Assembly: GCA_038210985.1 (NCBI GenBank)
Contig: JBBQWB010000012.1
Location: 1 to 47,716, forward strand
DNA from: JAQUGA01 sp038210985
GTDB taxonomy: Bacteria; Bacteroidota; Bacteroidia; Bacteroidales; WCHB1-69
Direction: 5' to 3'
Length of the DNA: 47,716 nucleotides
Shown here: one piece after another, positions 34,967-43,695 of the stretch
How positions within the stretch are numbered: position 1 is the stretch's first letter
Layout: each line of letters begins with the position of its first letter
The notes under the pieces: model-generated
What the model saw: the letters and a program-made list of their open reading frames with translations, nothing else
The model's database searches: none
Told to the model about the DNA's origin: nothing
Made by a program: the position numbers and the translations under genes

Positions 34967-36477
34967 CAAAAAGCATAAACGTTTTTATGATTTTGGTGCT
35001 GGTTATTAGCTTGTCGAAAATTTGTGCCCAAAAAACTACACCATATTTTACTAACTTCAACGATCAAAAGTTTTTATCTTATTTGATTTATAGTGGTACG
35101 ATTAATATTCAACATCCGCTTTGTCAGCCATATACATACTTAGAGCTATATGATAATTTAAAAATGGAAAGTTCAAAATCAATAAATCATTGGATTAATA
35201 ATATTTTAAAACAAGTGGATGTTTTTCAGGGTTCTGATACTACGAAAACAATGTTTATAATGGAAGGTACTGGCGAAGGAAATGTGAATTTTTCGGAGAA
35301 CAAGATAAGGAAAGATATTCGGATAAACCCTGCTCTTGGATTTTTCTATAAAAACTTTGGAATGTATTATAAGTTTGATGCAAATACAGCATACCTTCAG
35401 GATACTTTATATTTTGGATCGATAGGAAAAATGCAGGAGAAAAATTTTTCAAGAGCATCCGAAGCCTGGATGCAAATAGAAAATAAATATATGAGGGTTT
35501 TTGCCGGTAGGATGTCTAGAAATTATGGGGCTATAAACGACAATGGGGTTTTATTGTCGAATAATCCGTTTTCGTATGATCATTTTGCTTTTGAAATGTT
35601 TAACGACCGCTTAAAATTCACCTTTTTATTTAGCCGTTTAGATGATATGATGGGATACGACATTCGGGATACTCTACCCGTTTTGTCTTTAAGTAAGCGT
35701 TTTATGACTTTCCATCGTTTGGACTTTTCATTCAACCCAAAGTTTCATGTTGCCATTTCCGAATCCATATTATTTGGAGGAAAAGATGAGGTTCCAATGT
35801 TCCAATATCTTAATCCAGCAAATGTATTCTTCTTTTCTAAAATGAGTGACCGTAAGAATTTTGAAGAACAATCAGCAAATGCTTTAATGAGCATAGATTT
35901 TTTGTATAAACCTACTAAAAATATTTCTTGGACAAGTCAGTTTTTAATTGATGATACCGATTTAAAAAAATCTTTGCGTGAAATATACCCCGATCGACTT
36001 GGCATAACATCAAAATTAGTTTTTACCGACTTCCCAAAAAACACTTTGGTTTATTTGAAATATGAAAAAATTAGCAACTGGACTTTTAATTCTTTTTATA
36101 CTTGGGGCAATTATGCTTTTTATGGAAAAAGCATAGGCTTTCCAATGCATGGATTTGAATCCATAAAAATGGGAATTGATATTTTTGACTTTTACCCCTT
36201 TATAGCTTCTTTTGAAATAGCTTATCAAAGATATCGAAAACAAGATTTGAATATGCCTTTTATTGCACAAAAAACTCAATTTCCATTCGGTAATGCCGAA
36301 AATATTACATACGGTAATGTCGAATTTACATATTACCCATATTCTTGCCTTAGTGTTACATTTGGTTCGACTTTAAATTTTTTCGAGAATTATAACTTCA
36401 ACCATAACATTAGTAAGGTTTTGTTAAATATATACGCTAGTGTTAGGTTTAATGGTATTTTGACGCACTCTTGGTAG
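34963..36477 (+). CDS. Capsule assembly Wzi-like outer-membrane beta-barrel
   Basis: A 504-residue exported protein with a signal peptide to about residue 22 (SKICA then Gln). The rest alternates short amphipathic strands rich in aromatic residues, as expected for an outer-membrane barrel. The middle stretch FAGRMSRNYGAINDNGVLLS resembles the Wzi family, which anchors or organises capsule at the cell surface. It is the last gene of the operon, overlapping the amidotransferase fusion by ATGA, which fits a surface step for the same polymer. A generic porin-like barrel is the alternative. A gap of about 190 bases follows. Confidence 0.72.
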   Translation: MTKSINVFMILVLVISLSKICAQKTTPYFTNFNDQKFLSYLIYSGTINIQHPLCQPYTYLELYDNLKMESSKSINHWINNILKQVDVFQGSDTTKTMFIMEGTGEGNVNFSENKIRKDIRINPALGFFYKNFGMYYKFDANTAYLQDTLYFGSIGKMQEKNFSRASEAWMQIENKYMRVFAGRMSRNYGAINDNGVLLSNNPFSYDHFAFEMFNDRLKFTFLFSRLDDMMGYDIRDTLPVLSLSKRFMTFHRLDFSFNPKFHVAISESILFGGKDEVPMFQYLNPANVFFFSKMSDRKNFEEQSANALMSIDFLYKPTKNISWTSQFLIDDTDLKKSLREIYPDRLGITSKLVFTDFPKNTLVYLKYEKISNWTFNSFYTWGNYAFYGKSIGFPMHGFESIKMGIDIFDFYPFIASFEIAYQRYRKQDLNMPFIAQKTQFPFGNAENITYGNVEFTYYPYSCLSVTFGSTLNFFENYNFNHNISKVLLNIYASVRFNGILTHSW

Positions 36478-36549
36478 GCTAGGATAAAATTAACATACCC
36501 ATTTTTATTTATTAAATTTTATATTTTCTAGCTTTAGTTATATAAAGCG

Positions 36550-36580
36550 TTGGCTTTTAATTAATTTATTCGTACATTTA
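36550..36580 (+). promoter_or_regulatory. Promoter candidate for the surface-protein genes
   Basis: TTG (36550-36552) and TACATTTA (36573-36580) are spaced by 20 bases. This matches the Bacteroidota consensus except for the last base of the -7 box. It lies 51-90 bases ahead of the two possible starts of the following gene. Confidence 0.45.
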
Positions 36581-36669
36581 CAAACATTTTGCTTTTTTTT
36601 ATTGTTACTTAATTTTAAAACTCATAAAATATGCATAGAGAAAATTACTTTTTCTCAATTTTCAATAAT

Positions 36670-37878
36670 ATGAATTTGAGAAAAAACATCATTAAATCAC
36701 TGGTTGTGATATTAATGATAGGAACTACTTCGGCTTATGGTCAAAGTTATATTTCTGTTAAGGGTGGATCTCTTAAAATGAGTGGAAACGCAACCATTAA
36801 AGCCGACCATGTTATCTTAAAAGATGCTGGGGTTATACAAATGACCAGCGATAATAATCAATTAACGTTATCTGGAAATCTAGTAAACAACTCAGGACAA
36901 ACTTTAGAATTACATCAAGGAACTATTCAGTTTGCAGGAGTTCCTTCACAATATATTAATGGAACGAATGATTTTGTTTTTCAGAATATTGACGTTAATG
37001 CGAGTGACTTAATTTTAGAACAAGATATTCAAGTGAATGGATTAATTACTTTGTCTAATGGAAATGTCGATTTGAGAAACAAAAACATTAACTTGTCAAA
37101 TACTGGAATAATAATTAATGAGACCAATGAAAATAGAATTAAAGCTACTAATGGTAGTATTGATGGTATGGGATTGGGTAAAATTTTCGCAACTCGATTC
37201 ATTGAAATTGGTGAAAATAATAATATTGCTGGTTTAGGCATTGATATTAATTCAATTTCTTATGTTGGAATTAAAACAATTATTCGTTCTCATTTAACTT
37301 CATCTATTGGTGAATTTTCATCCATTTCTCGAAGTTTTACACTCCCCGAATTTGGACAATTCTCAGCAAATAACAATGTTACAATACATTATTTTTCTAA
37401 TGAATTAAATGGTTTATCCGAAAATAATTTAGCTATTTATTCATACAAAAACTCAAAACTTAGCGAATGTTATCCAACTTCAATTGATAATGCAACTAAA
37501 AAAGCAATTCCTTTAGTAAATTCGAGTAGTTTTGAAGATAATTTTAATAATCAAGGATTTTCAAATTTTACATTAGCATTTAAAACAGCAGTTACCACTT
37601 CCAAATTAGCCAAAAATAATTTTGATAATGAAAAGTTTAATGCTTATTACGCCCCATTATCAAAAACAATAAATATTCATTTTTTATCTAGCGAGGCAAA
37701 ATCTTTCACCGTGAGCATTTATAATGTTTTATCTGCTAAAGTTATTAGCGTAAATTTCAACGTTCAAACAGGCGAAAATAGCTTAAAAATTGATGCTTCT
37801 TCTTTAAGAAAGTCAATGTATGTTATTAGCATGAATGATAAAATGCAAAATTTTTCTTCAAAATTTATTGTTGAGTAA
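36670..37878 (+). CDS. Secreted protein with type IX secretion C-terminal domain
   Basis: A 402-residue surface or secreted protein. ATG 36670 gives a canonical signal peptide ending AYG before Gln; ATG 36631, thirteen codons upstream, is also possible. The body repeats short strands (SGNATIKADHVILKDAG, LSGNLVNNSGQTLEL, LSNGNVDLRNKNINLSN), suggesting a beta-solenoid. The last 80 residues match a type A T9SS sorting domain: FTVSIYNVLSAKVIS, LKIDASSLRKSMYVIS and a final SSKFIVE. This implies export through the type IX system and attachment or release at the surface. Function beyond that is unknown. A FISUMP adhesin-like gene follows after 38 bases. Confidence 0.82.
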   Translation: MNLRKNIIKSLVVILMIGTTSAYGQSYISVKGGSLKMSGNATIKADHVILKDAGVIQMTSDNNQLTLSGNLVNNSGQTLELHQGTIQFAGVPSQYINGTNDFVFQNIDVNASDLILEQDIQVNGLITLSNGNVDLRNKNINLSNTGIIINETNENRIKATNGSIDGMGLGKIFATRFIEIGENNNIAGLGIDINSISYVGIKTIIRSHLTSSIGEFSSISRSFTLPEFGQFSANNNVTIHYFSNELNGLSENNLAIYSYKNSKLSECYPTSIDNATKKAIPLVNSSSFEDNFNNQGFSNFTLAFKTAVTTSKLAKNNFDNEKFNAYYAPLSKTINIHFLSSEAKSFTVSIYNVLSAKVISVNFNVQTGENSLKIDASSLRKSMYVISMNDKMQNFSSKFIVE

Positions 37879-37916
37879 ACATTTATATATAATTAAAAAA
37901 AACAAAATTGAAAAAT

Positions 37917-40064
37917 ATGAAAGCAAGCAAACAAATTTTATTAATTCTTATAGTTCTGTTTTTAGGGATTAATATACAGGCACAAGTAATAATATCTACA
38001 AACCCCAGCGATGAAGCAGACACATCTGCTGCATTAGAAATCAGAAGTACGGTTAAGGGATTATTACCTCCCCGCATGACAGCAGAACAACGAGATGCTA
38101 TTTATAATCCAGCTCCAGGACTAATTATTTATTGTTTAGATTGTGGAGACCATGGGGTTTTACAACTTCGTAACAATTATAATTGGGTTGATTTGCTTTA
38201 TGGTCCATTATCTCCAACTAATGTTGCTCCTGTGGCAACGAATGTCTTATTAAGCGGTTTGGCAACTGCGGGTCAAATGCTTACTGGTAGTTATACCTAT
38301 TCAGATGCAGAAAACAATACAGAAGGAGCATCTATATATAAATGGTATAGAGCAGATGATAATTCAGGATTGAATGCGATTTTAATACCTAATGCAAGTG
38401 GTTTAACATATGTTACTGACTTGGCTGATATTCTCAAATATATTCGCTTTGCTGTTGTGCCAGTAGCAAATATTGGAACAAATCCAGGACTTGAAGTTAA
38501 ATCACCTTGGTCTAATCAAATATTAGCAGGTGCTCCAATAGCTCAAGATGTTTCTCAAACTGGAAACACAACTGTTGGTTCCGTTTTAACAGGTGTATAT
38601 ACCTATTTTAATGGACAAGGTACTCTTGAAGGTACTAGTATTTATAAATGGTATCGTGCCGACGAAAGTCAAGGTACAAATGAAGTGTTAATATCAAGTG
38701 CAACTTCTTTAACTTACACTTTAACACCTTCTGATTTAGGAAAATACATACGTTTTGCTGCAATTGTTGTTTCGCAGGATACGGAACAAAGCATAGGTAC
38801 TGAGGTTAAATCATTAACATACAAAGGTCCAATAACTGCTAATTTAGCTCCAGTAGCTAGTTCTGTTTCTCAAACTGGTATAGCTATTAATGGCAAAACA
38901 TTAGTGGGTAGTTATGTTTATAGCGATTACGAAAACGATGTTGATGGGTCAGTTTACCGTTGGTTTGTAGCAAATGACGCAACTGGAACTGGAGAAACAG
39001 AGATTGTTGGAGCGAATTTATCTACATTTACTTTGCAAACACCAACCGTAGGTAAATATGTGCGTTTTTCGGTAACTCCATCTACTTCAACAGGAACAAG
39101 CCCAGGTCTCTTAACAAAATCATCTACATACATTGGTCCAATTCTTAATGCAGTTCCAGAGGCGTTAAATGTTGCTGTTACTGGAAATGTTTCTACAGGT
39201 ACTAATCTAAATGGTACATATACATATTTTGATTTAGAAAATGATGCTCAAGGTACTGTTGTTTATAAATGGTATAGAGCCGATAATGCGAATGGTTTAA
39301 ATGAAGTTCAAATTCAAGGGCAAAGCACTTCTCATTACATTCTTAGTAATGATGATATTAATAGATTTGTTCGTTTTTCTGTAACTCCATCTGCTTCTAC
39401 TGGTAGGAGTCCTGGTCTTGAAGTTAAATCAAACTTCATTGGTTCTGTAATTTTTGAAGTTTTTTGTGGTGTTACTGTACTTACTTCAAATTTAAATGTG
39501 GGAACTATGGTTAACACTCCAAATCCACAGTCAAATAATGGAGTTGTTGAAAAATATTGTTATAATAATTTAGAGTCAAATTGTGTTCAATTTGGTGGTT
39601 TATATCAATGGAATGAAGCTATGAGTTATGTTCCTTCCACTTCTGTGACAGCAGATCCAAGTACAGTTCGTGGTATATGCCCAGCAGGATACCATTTCCC
39701 AAGTGACTATGAATTTAGTAGATATGAGTATTGTGTTGAAACAACTTTTGCACCAATAGGAGCCACTCCATTGTCGACATTTCAGACATCCGTGGGAAGT
39801 AACAGAGGAACAAATCAAGGAACCAAAATGAAAGCTGAAAGCCCAAGATGGGATGGAAATAACACAAGTGGTTTTACTGCACTTCCAACAGGTTATCTTG
39901 GTGACAGTTATGTGTTTTTGTCTTTAGGTTCTAATAATGGATATTGGACAGCAACTCAGTCGAGTCCAACCAATGGTCGTTCTAGGTTAATGGGAGGTAG
40001 TTCAATTTTCAGAAACAGTACCTCAAAACTAAGAGCTTATCCAGTTAGATGTTTTAAAGATTAA
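37917..40064 (+). CDS. Exported repeat protein with AIR9-like domains and FISUMP C-terminal domain
   Basis: A 715-residue exported protein. A signal peptide of about 23 residues ends NIQA before Gln; ATG 37917 is preferred over TTG 37908. Residues 30-95 carry the Bacteroidota motif SAALEIRSTVKGLLPPRMT with NPAPGLIIYC. Four repeats of 100-105 residues begin near 106, 207, 312 and 413, each with YxY, YKWYRAD or YRWF, and GKYxRFxV motifs, like AIR9/A9 beta-domains. From about 513 the FISUMP (TIGR02145-type) domain follows: GGLYQWNEAM, GICPAGYHFPSD, NTSGFTALPTGY, YWTATQ and a final YPVRCFKD. It is probably a surface adhesin or glycan-binding protein. No T9SS tail is seen. Confidence 0.85.
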   Translation: MKASKQILLILIVLFLGINIQAQVIISTNPSDEADTSAALEIRSTVKGLLPPRMTAEQRDAIYNPAPGLIIYCLDCGDHGVLQLRNNYNWVDLLYGPLSPTNVAPVATNVLLSGLATAGQMLTGSYTYSDAENNTEGASIYKWYRADDNSGLNAILIPNASGLTYVTDLADILKYIRFAVVPVANIGTNPGLEVKSPWSNQILAGAPIAQDVSQTGNTTVGSVLTGVYTYFNGQGTLEGTSIYKWYRADESQGTNEVLISSATSLTYTLTPSDLGKYIRFAAIVVSQDTEQSIGTEVKSLTYKGPITANLAPVASSVSQTGIAINGKTLVGSYVYSDYENDVDGSVYRWFVANDATGTGETEIVGANLSTFTLQTPTVGKYVRFSVTPSTSTGTSPGLLTKSSTYIGPILNAVPEALNVAVTGNVSTGTNLNGTYTYFDLENDAQGTVVYKWYRADNANGLNEVQIQGQSTSHYILSNDDINRFVRFSVTPSASTGRSPGLEVKSNFIGSVIFEVFCGVTVLTSNLNVGTMVNTPNPQSNNGVVEKYCYNNLESNCVQFGGLYQWNEAMSYVPSTSVTADPSTVRGICPAGYHFPSDYEFSRYEYCVETTFAPIGATPLSTFQTSVGSNRGTNQGTKMKAESPRWDGNNTSGFTALPTGYLGDSYVFLSLGSNNGYWTATQSSPTNGRSRLMGGSSIFRNSTSKLRAYPVRCFKD

Positions 40065-40076
40065 GTTTTATCTAAT

Positions 40077-40117
40077 AAAATAAATAAACCCACTCTTTTT
40101 GTGGGTTTATTTATTTT
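40077..40117. terminator. Perfect 17-bp bidirectional intrinsic terminator
   Basis: AAAATAAATAAACCCAC (40077-40093) is the exact reverse complement of GTGGGTTTATTTATTTT (40101-40117), around the 7-base loop TCTTTTT. It starts 12 bases after the FISUMP gene stop. The A-rich left arm and T-rich right arm make it work in both directions. The next gene begins 24 bases later, so it should have its own promoter or depend on readthrough. Confidence 0.9.
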
Positions 40118-40141
40118 AGGTAACTAATAATATTTCATTCC

Positions 40142-41554
40142 ATGAAAATCAGAAAAATCATATTCTTATTTATTCTATTACTAATTAACTTAATTGCATT
40201 CGCGCAGAGCATTAATCTTGCTGGTATAATTGAAAATTATAATTATAAATCGCTTCGATTGTATCAATGCAAATTAGATACTTTGTATTTTATAGATTCT
40301 ACAAGAACAGATAATAATGGAAGTTTTCAATTTCATATTAAAAATGTTGCGCTTGTGAAAAAAGGAATATGTAAAGTTCTTTTAAATGAAGTACAGAATT
40401 TTTACATCATCAATAGCGGTGAAAATATTAAAATTAAGACGAAATTTGAAAACATACCTCAAAATACAGTCCTGACAAATTTAAAAATTATTGAATCTGC
40501 CGAAAATCAAGCATTTTACGAATTTCAGTCGCTTCAGGACAAAATAAATGTTGCTCGTGAAATCCTTTTTCCAATGTTAAGGTATTATCCAATAACCGAT
40601 TCATTTCATAAAAAAATTGAAGATGAATATTATTTAAGATATAAGAATTTTGAAGTTTTTGTGAATAGCTTTAAGGATAATAATAAAGCTTTTAAAGGGG
40701 TTTCAAAAATTGCAAATGCATATTATTATCCAGTTATACCTTCATGGAAGTTGACAAATGAAGAAAAATCCGATATGATTAAATTGCATTTTTTTGATTT
40801 TTTTAATCCTGCGGATAGTTTTTATGTTTCTACTAGCATTCTATTAGAGAAAATTGATGAATGGCTTGGGTTAAGTGTTTCAAAAGACGAAACGATTCCA
40901 ATAGATGAAATGAATTTGTTTTATGCAGCTGAGACATTTATAAAAAAAACGGAAAGCAATGAAGTGATTTACACTTTCACTTTAAACTATATATTAAAGA
41001 AGTTTAGTAAGAATCGTTTATATAAAGCACTTTTAAACACGTATGATCGATTTATACTTAAAGAGAATGAAGATTGTGGTCAAGCTGATGATGAATTTAC
41101 GTGGATGAGAAGTTTAGCATCCACTCTTAGAAATGTTGAAATTGGAAACTCTGCTCCCAATTTTATAATAAATGAGGGTTTATCTTTAAACGATTTACCT
41201 GGCGATAATACACTAGTGATTTTTTGGGCATCATGGTGTTCACACTGTTTAGTTGCTATTCCAGAACTAAGAGATAAAATAAATGATTATAAATTGAAAA
41301 ATGCAGGACATAAAACAATTAATATTGTCGCTGTTTCGCTTGATAAAGATTTTAATTTATGGCAAAATTATATAAAACTAAATGGGCTTGCAGCATGGTT
41401 AAATGTCTGTGATTTAAAATCTTGGCAAGGAAATATTGCAAAATCATATAATATTTATGCAACGCCAACAATGTTTCTGTTGGATAAGAATAAAAAAATT
41501 GCAGCAATTCCTTTAACCAATAATGAACTGTTTGAATATTTAAAATCACATTAA
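40142..41554 (+). CDS. Exported thioredoxin-like (TlpA-type) protein
   Basis: A 470-residue exported protein with a signal peptide to about residue 21 (LIAFA before Gln). The N-terminal 100 residues resemble the DUF4369-type beta domain common ahead of Bacteroidota TlpA-like proteins, with a helical middle at about 110-330. The C-terminal thioredoxin fold (about 345-470) has the redox motif FWASWCSHC and cis-Pro region IYATPTMFLL. Expected role: thiol-disulphide exchange or reduction in the periplasm, possibly for envelope proteins. CSHC is a less common active-site pair than CGPC or CPPC. It lies just after a strong terminator, so it is probably transcribed on its own; no clear promoter box was seen. 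Confidence 0.83.
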   Translation: MKIRKIIFLFILLLINLIAFAQSINLAGIIENYNYKSLRLYQCKLDTLYFIDSTRTDNNGSFQFHIKNVALVKKGICKVLLNEVQNFYIINSGENIKIKTKFENIPQNTVLTNLKIIESAENQAFYEFQSLQDKINVAREILFPMLRYYPITDSFHKKIEDEYYLRYKNFEVFVNSFKDNNKAFKGVSKIANAYYYPVIPSWKLTNEEKSDMIKLHFFDFFNPADSFYVSTSILLEKIDEWLGLSVSKDETIPIDEMNLFYAAETFIKKTESNEVIYTFTLNYILKKFSKNRLYKALLNTYDRFILKENEDCGQADDEFTWMRSLASTLRNVEIGNSAPNFIINEGLSLNDLPGDNTLVIFWASWCSHCLVAIPELRDKINDYKLKNAGHKTINIVAVSLDKDFNLWQNYIKLNGLAAWLNVCDLKSWQGNIAKSYNIYATPTMFLLDKNKKIAAIPLTNNELFEYLKSH

Positions 41555-41624
41555 GTTTATTTTTTTATCGAGTTTGATTATGCCAATAAATCAAAATTTA
41601 TTATTTTAGTTTCTGAAAATAGAG

Positions 41625-41632
41625 TATATTTG
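41625..41632 (+). promoter_or_regulatory. -7 box of the dideoxyhexose operon promoter
   Basis: TATATTTG is an exact TAnnTTTG match about 140 bases ahead of rfbF. No TTG occurs at the ideal -33 distance. The leader that would follow contains the palindrome at 41702-41716. Confidence 0.45.
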
Positions 41633-41701
41633 CCTAAGTAGAATCATAGATTGTATTTGATTTGCTTAGGAAAATTATTTCAATTTAAAAAAATAAATAC
41701 T

Positions 41702-41716
41702 TGACATTGAATGTCA
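41702..41716. promoter_or_regulatory. Perfect palindrome in the rfbF leader
   Basis: TGACATT (41702-41708), G, AATGTCA (41710-41716) is a perfect 7+1+7 inverted repeat between the putative promoter and rfbF. The shape suits a dimeric repressor site downstream of the transcription start. No regulator gene is next to it. Confidence 0.4.
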
Positions 41717-41772
41717 TTTTCATAAGTCACCATAAATAAACGTATAGTGTTTTATAAAACTTAACCTGAATA

Positions 41773-42543
41773 ATGAAAGTTGTAATTTTAGCTGGAGGTA
41801 AAGGTTCCAGATTATCAGAAGAGACCGTATTAAAGCCAAAACCCATGGTAGAAATTGGTGGAAAACCAATTTTATGGCACATTATGAAAACATATTCTTA
41901 TTATGGATTTAATGAATTTATTATTTTGTGCGGTTATAAAGGATATATGATTAAAGAGTATTTCTCAAATTATCACATTCACATGTCGGATATTGTTATA
42001 GATTTAAAAAACAATACTACGGAGTATCATTCTGTAAATTCTGAACCATGGAAAGTTACACTAATTGATACAGGTGAGGATACAATGACTGGAGGCAGAA
42101 TAAAAAGAGCTGAAAAATATATAGGAAATGAAACATTTATGCTTACCTATGGTGATGGGGTCGCCGATGTTAATATTGAAAAGCTACTAGAATCGCATCT
42201 AAAACATGGTAAATCCATTACAATAACTGCTGTTCAACCCGAAGGAAGATTTGGTTCATTGGTTATAGATAAAGATACTAAAGTGAAAAATTTTATTGAA
42301 AAACCAAAAGGAGATAATATTTGGATTAATGGAGGCTATTTTGTTTGTGAGCCTAAAATTTTAGAATTTATTAAAGATGATACAACCATTTTTGAAAAAG
42401 AACCTCTTGAAAATTTATCTAAAGCAGGTGAATTATATTCATATAAACATCAGGGTTTCTGGAAACCGATGGATACCATAAGAGACAAAATTCAACTGGA
42501 AGAATTAATAGATAACAAAAAAGCTCCATGGATAAAATGGTGA
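41773..42543 (+). CDS. rfbF: Glucose-1-phosphate cytidylyltransferase
   Basis: First enzyme of CDP-3,6-dideoxyhexose synthesis; it makes CDP-glucose from CTP and glucose-1-phosphate in the cytosol. The 256-residue length is standard. The N-terminal nucleotidyltransferase loop is AGGKGSRLSEETVLKPKPM, followed by EIGGKPILWHIMKTYS. LTYGDGVADV carries the metal-binding Asp and the end has YSYKHQGFWKPMDTIRDK, all characteristic of RfbF/DdhA. It heads an operon of six genes running to 47577, with CDP-glucose 4,6-dehydratase 61 bases downstream. Confidence 0.95.
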   Translation: MKVVILAGGKGSRLSEETVLKPKPMVEIGGKPILWHIMKTYSYYGFNEFIILCGYKGYMIKEYFSNYHIHMSDIVIDLKNNTTEYHSVNSEPWKVTLIDTGEDTMTGGRIKRAEKYIGNETFMLTYGDGVADVNIEKLLESHLKHGKSITITAVQPEGRFGSLVIDKDTKVKNFIEKPKGDNIWINGGYFVCEPKILEFIKDDTTIFEKEPLENLSKAGELYSYKHQGFWKPMDTIRDKIQLEELIDNKKAPWIKW

Positions 42544-42604
42544 AATTAAGGATGAGCTATAAGATTTAAGTAAAATGGTGATTATAAAGTAAAAATAACT
42601 CAAT

Positions 42605-43684
42605 ATGAATTATTTAAGTGATTTTTATAAAGGAAAAAAAGTTTTAATAACAGGACACACGGGATTTAAAGGTTCATGGTTGAGCTTGGTGTTAAAGCAA
42701 TTTGGAGCGTACGTTTATGGATATGCTTTAACGCCTCCATCAACCCCAAGTTTATATGTAGAAGCAAACATCGACAGCATCATAACTTCCTATATAGGGG
42801 ATATTAGGGATTACTCAAATTTGCTTCGAGTTTTAAATGAAGTCAAGCCCGAAATTGTAATACACATGGCAGCTCAAGCTTTGGTTCGAGAATCCTACTT
42901 GAATCCAATTGAAACATATTCGGTTAATGTAATGGGAACTGTTAATTTGTTTGAAGCCATAAGACATTGTTCTAGCATAAAGGCAGTTGTAAATGTAACA
43001 TCGGACAAATGTTACGAAAACAAAGAGTGGGCATGGGGATATCGTGAAAATGAACCCATGGGAGGATATGATCCATATTCGTGTAGTAAAGGTTGTTCTG
43101 AATTAATTACTTCCTCTTTTAGAAAATCTTTTTTTAATCCAACAGATTACGATAAACATCATCTTTTGATAGCCTCAGCTCGTGTCGGAAATGTTATTGG
43201 AGGCGGCGATTGGGCTACAGACCGTTTAATTCCAGATTTTATTCGTTCTATAACTTTAGGCGAAAATTTGAAAATTAGAAATCCGCAAGCTATTCGCCCG
43301 TGGCAACATGTCCTTGAACCACTTTGTGGGTATTTAATGTTAGCAGAAAAGTTATACTGCGGAAAGGATAAATTTGCAGATTCTTGGAATTTAGGACCAG
43401 AGGATTTAGACGCCAAAAATGTAGAATGGGTGAGTTCAAGGATATGTCAATTATGGAACGATAATGTGAGTTTCAAAATAGAAGATAAACTTAATCCCCA
43501 TGAAGCAAATTATCTTAAGCTAGACTGTTCAAAAGCTAAAGCAATATTAGGATGGACACCTAAATGGAATATTGAAACAACATTAGAAAAAGTTGTTGAA
43601 TGGTACAAAGCTTTTTATAACCATCAAAATGCACATACGATGTGTGAACATCAAATAAAAGAATACTTCAATTTAATTAATTAA
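42605..43684 (+). CDS. rfbG: CDP-glucose 4,6-dehydratase
   Basis: Converts CDP-glucose to CDP-4-keto-6-deoxyglucose with bound NAD. It is an extended SDR of 359 residues with the Rossmann motif ITGHTGFKGSWL near the N-terminus, HMAAQALVRESY, VTSDKCYEN, and the catalytic YxxxK in YDPYSCSKGCSE. VGNVIGGGDWATDRLIPD and IRPWQHVLEPL are hallmark RfbG/DdhB strings. It follows rfbF and precedes rfbH by 11 bases, the standard pathway order. No motif is missing. Confidence 0.95.
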   Translation: MNYLSDFYKGKKVLITGHTGFKGSWLSLVLKQFGAYVYGYALTPPSTPSLYVEANIDSIITSYIGDIRDYSNLLRVLNEVKPEIVIHMAAQALVRESYLNPIETYSVNVMGTVNLFEAIRHCSSIKAVVNVTSDKCYENKEWAWGYRENEPMGGYDPYSCSKGCSELITSSFRKSFFNPTDYDKHHLLIASARVGNVIGGGDWATDRLIPDFIRSITLGENLKIRNPQAIRPWQHVLEPLCGYLMLAEKLYCGKDKFADSWNLGPEDLDAKNVEWVSSRICQLWNDNVSFKIEDKLNPHEANYLKLDCSKAKAILGWTPKWNIETTLEKVVEWYKAFYNHQNAHTMCEHQIKEYFNLIN

Positions 43685-43695
43685 ATGGATTAAGA

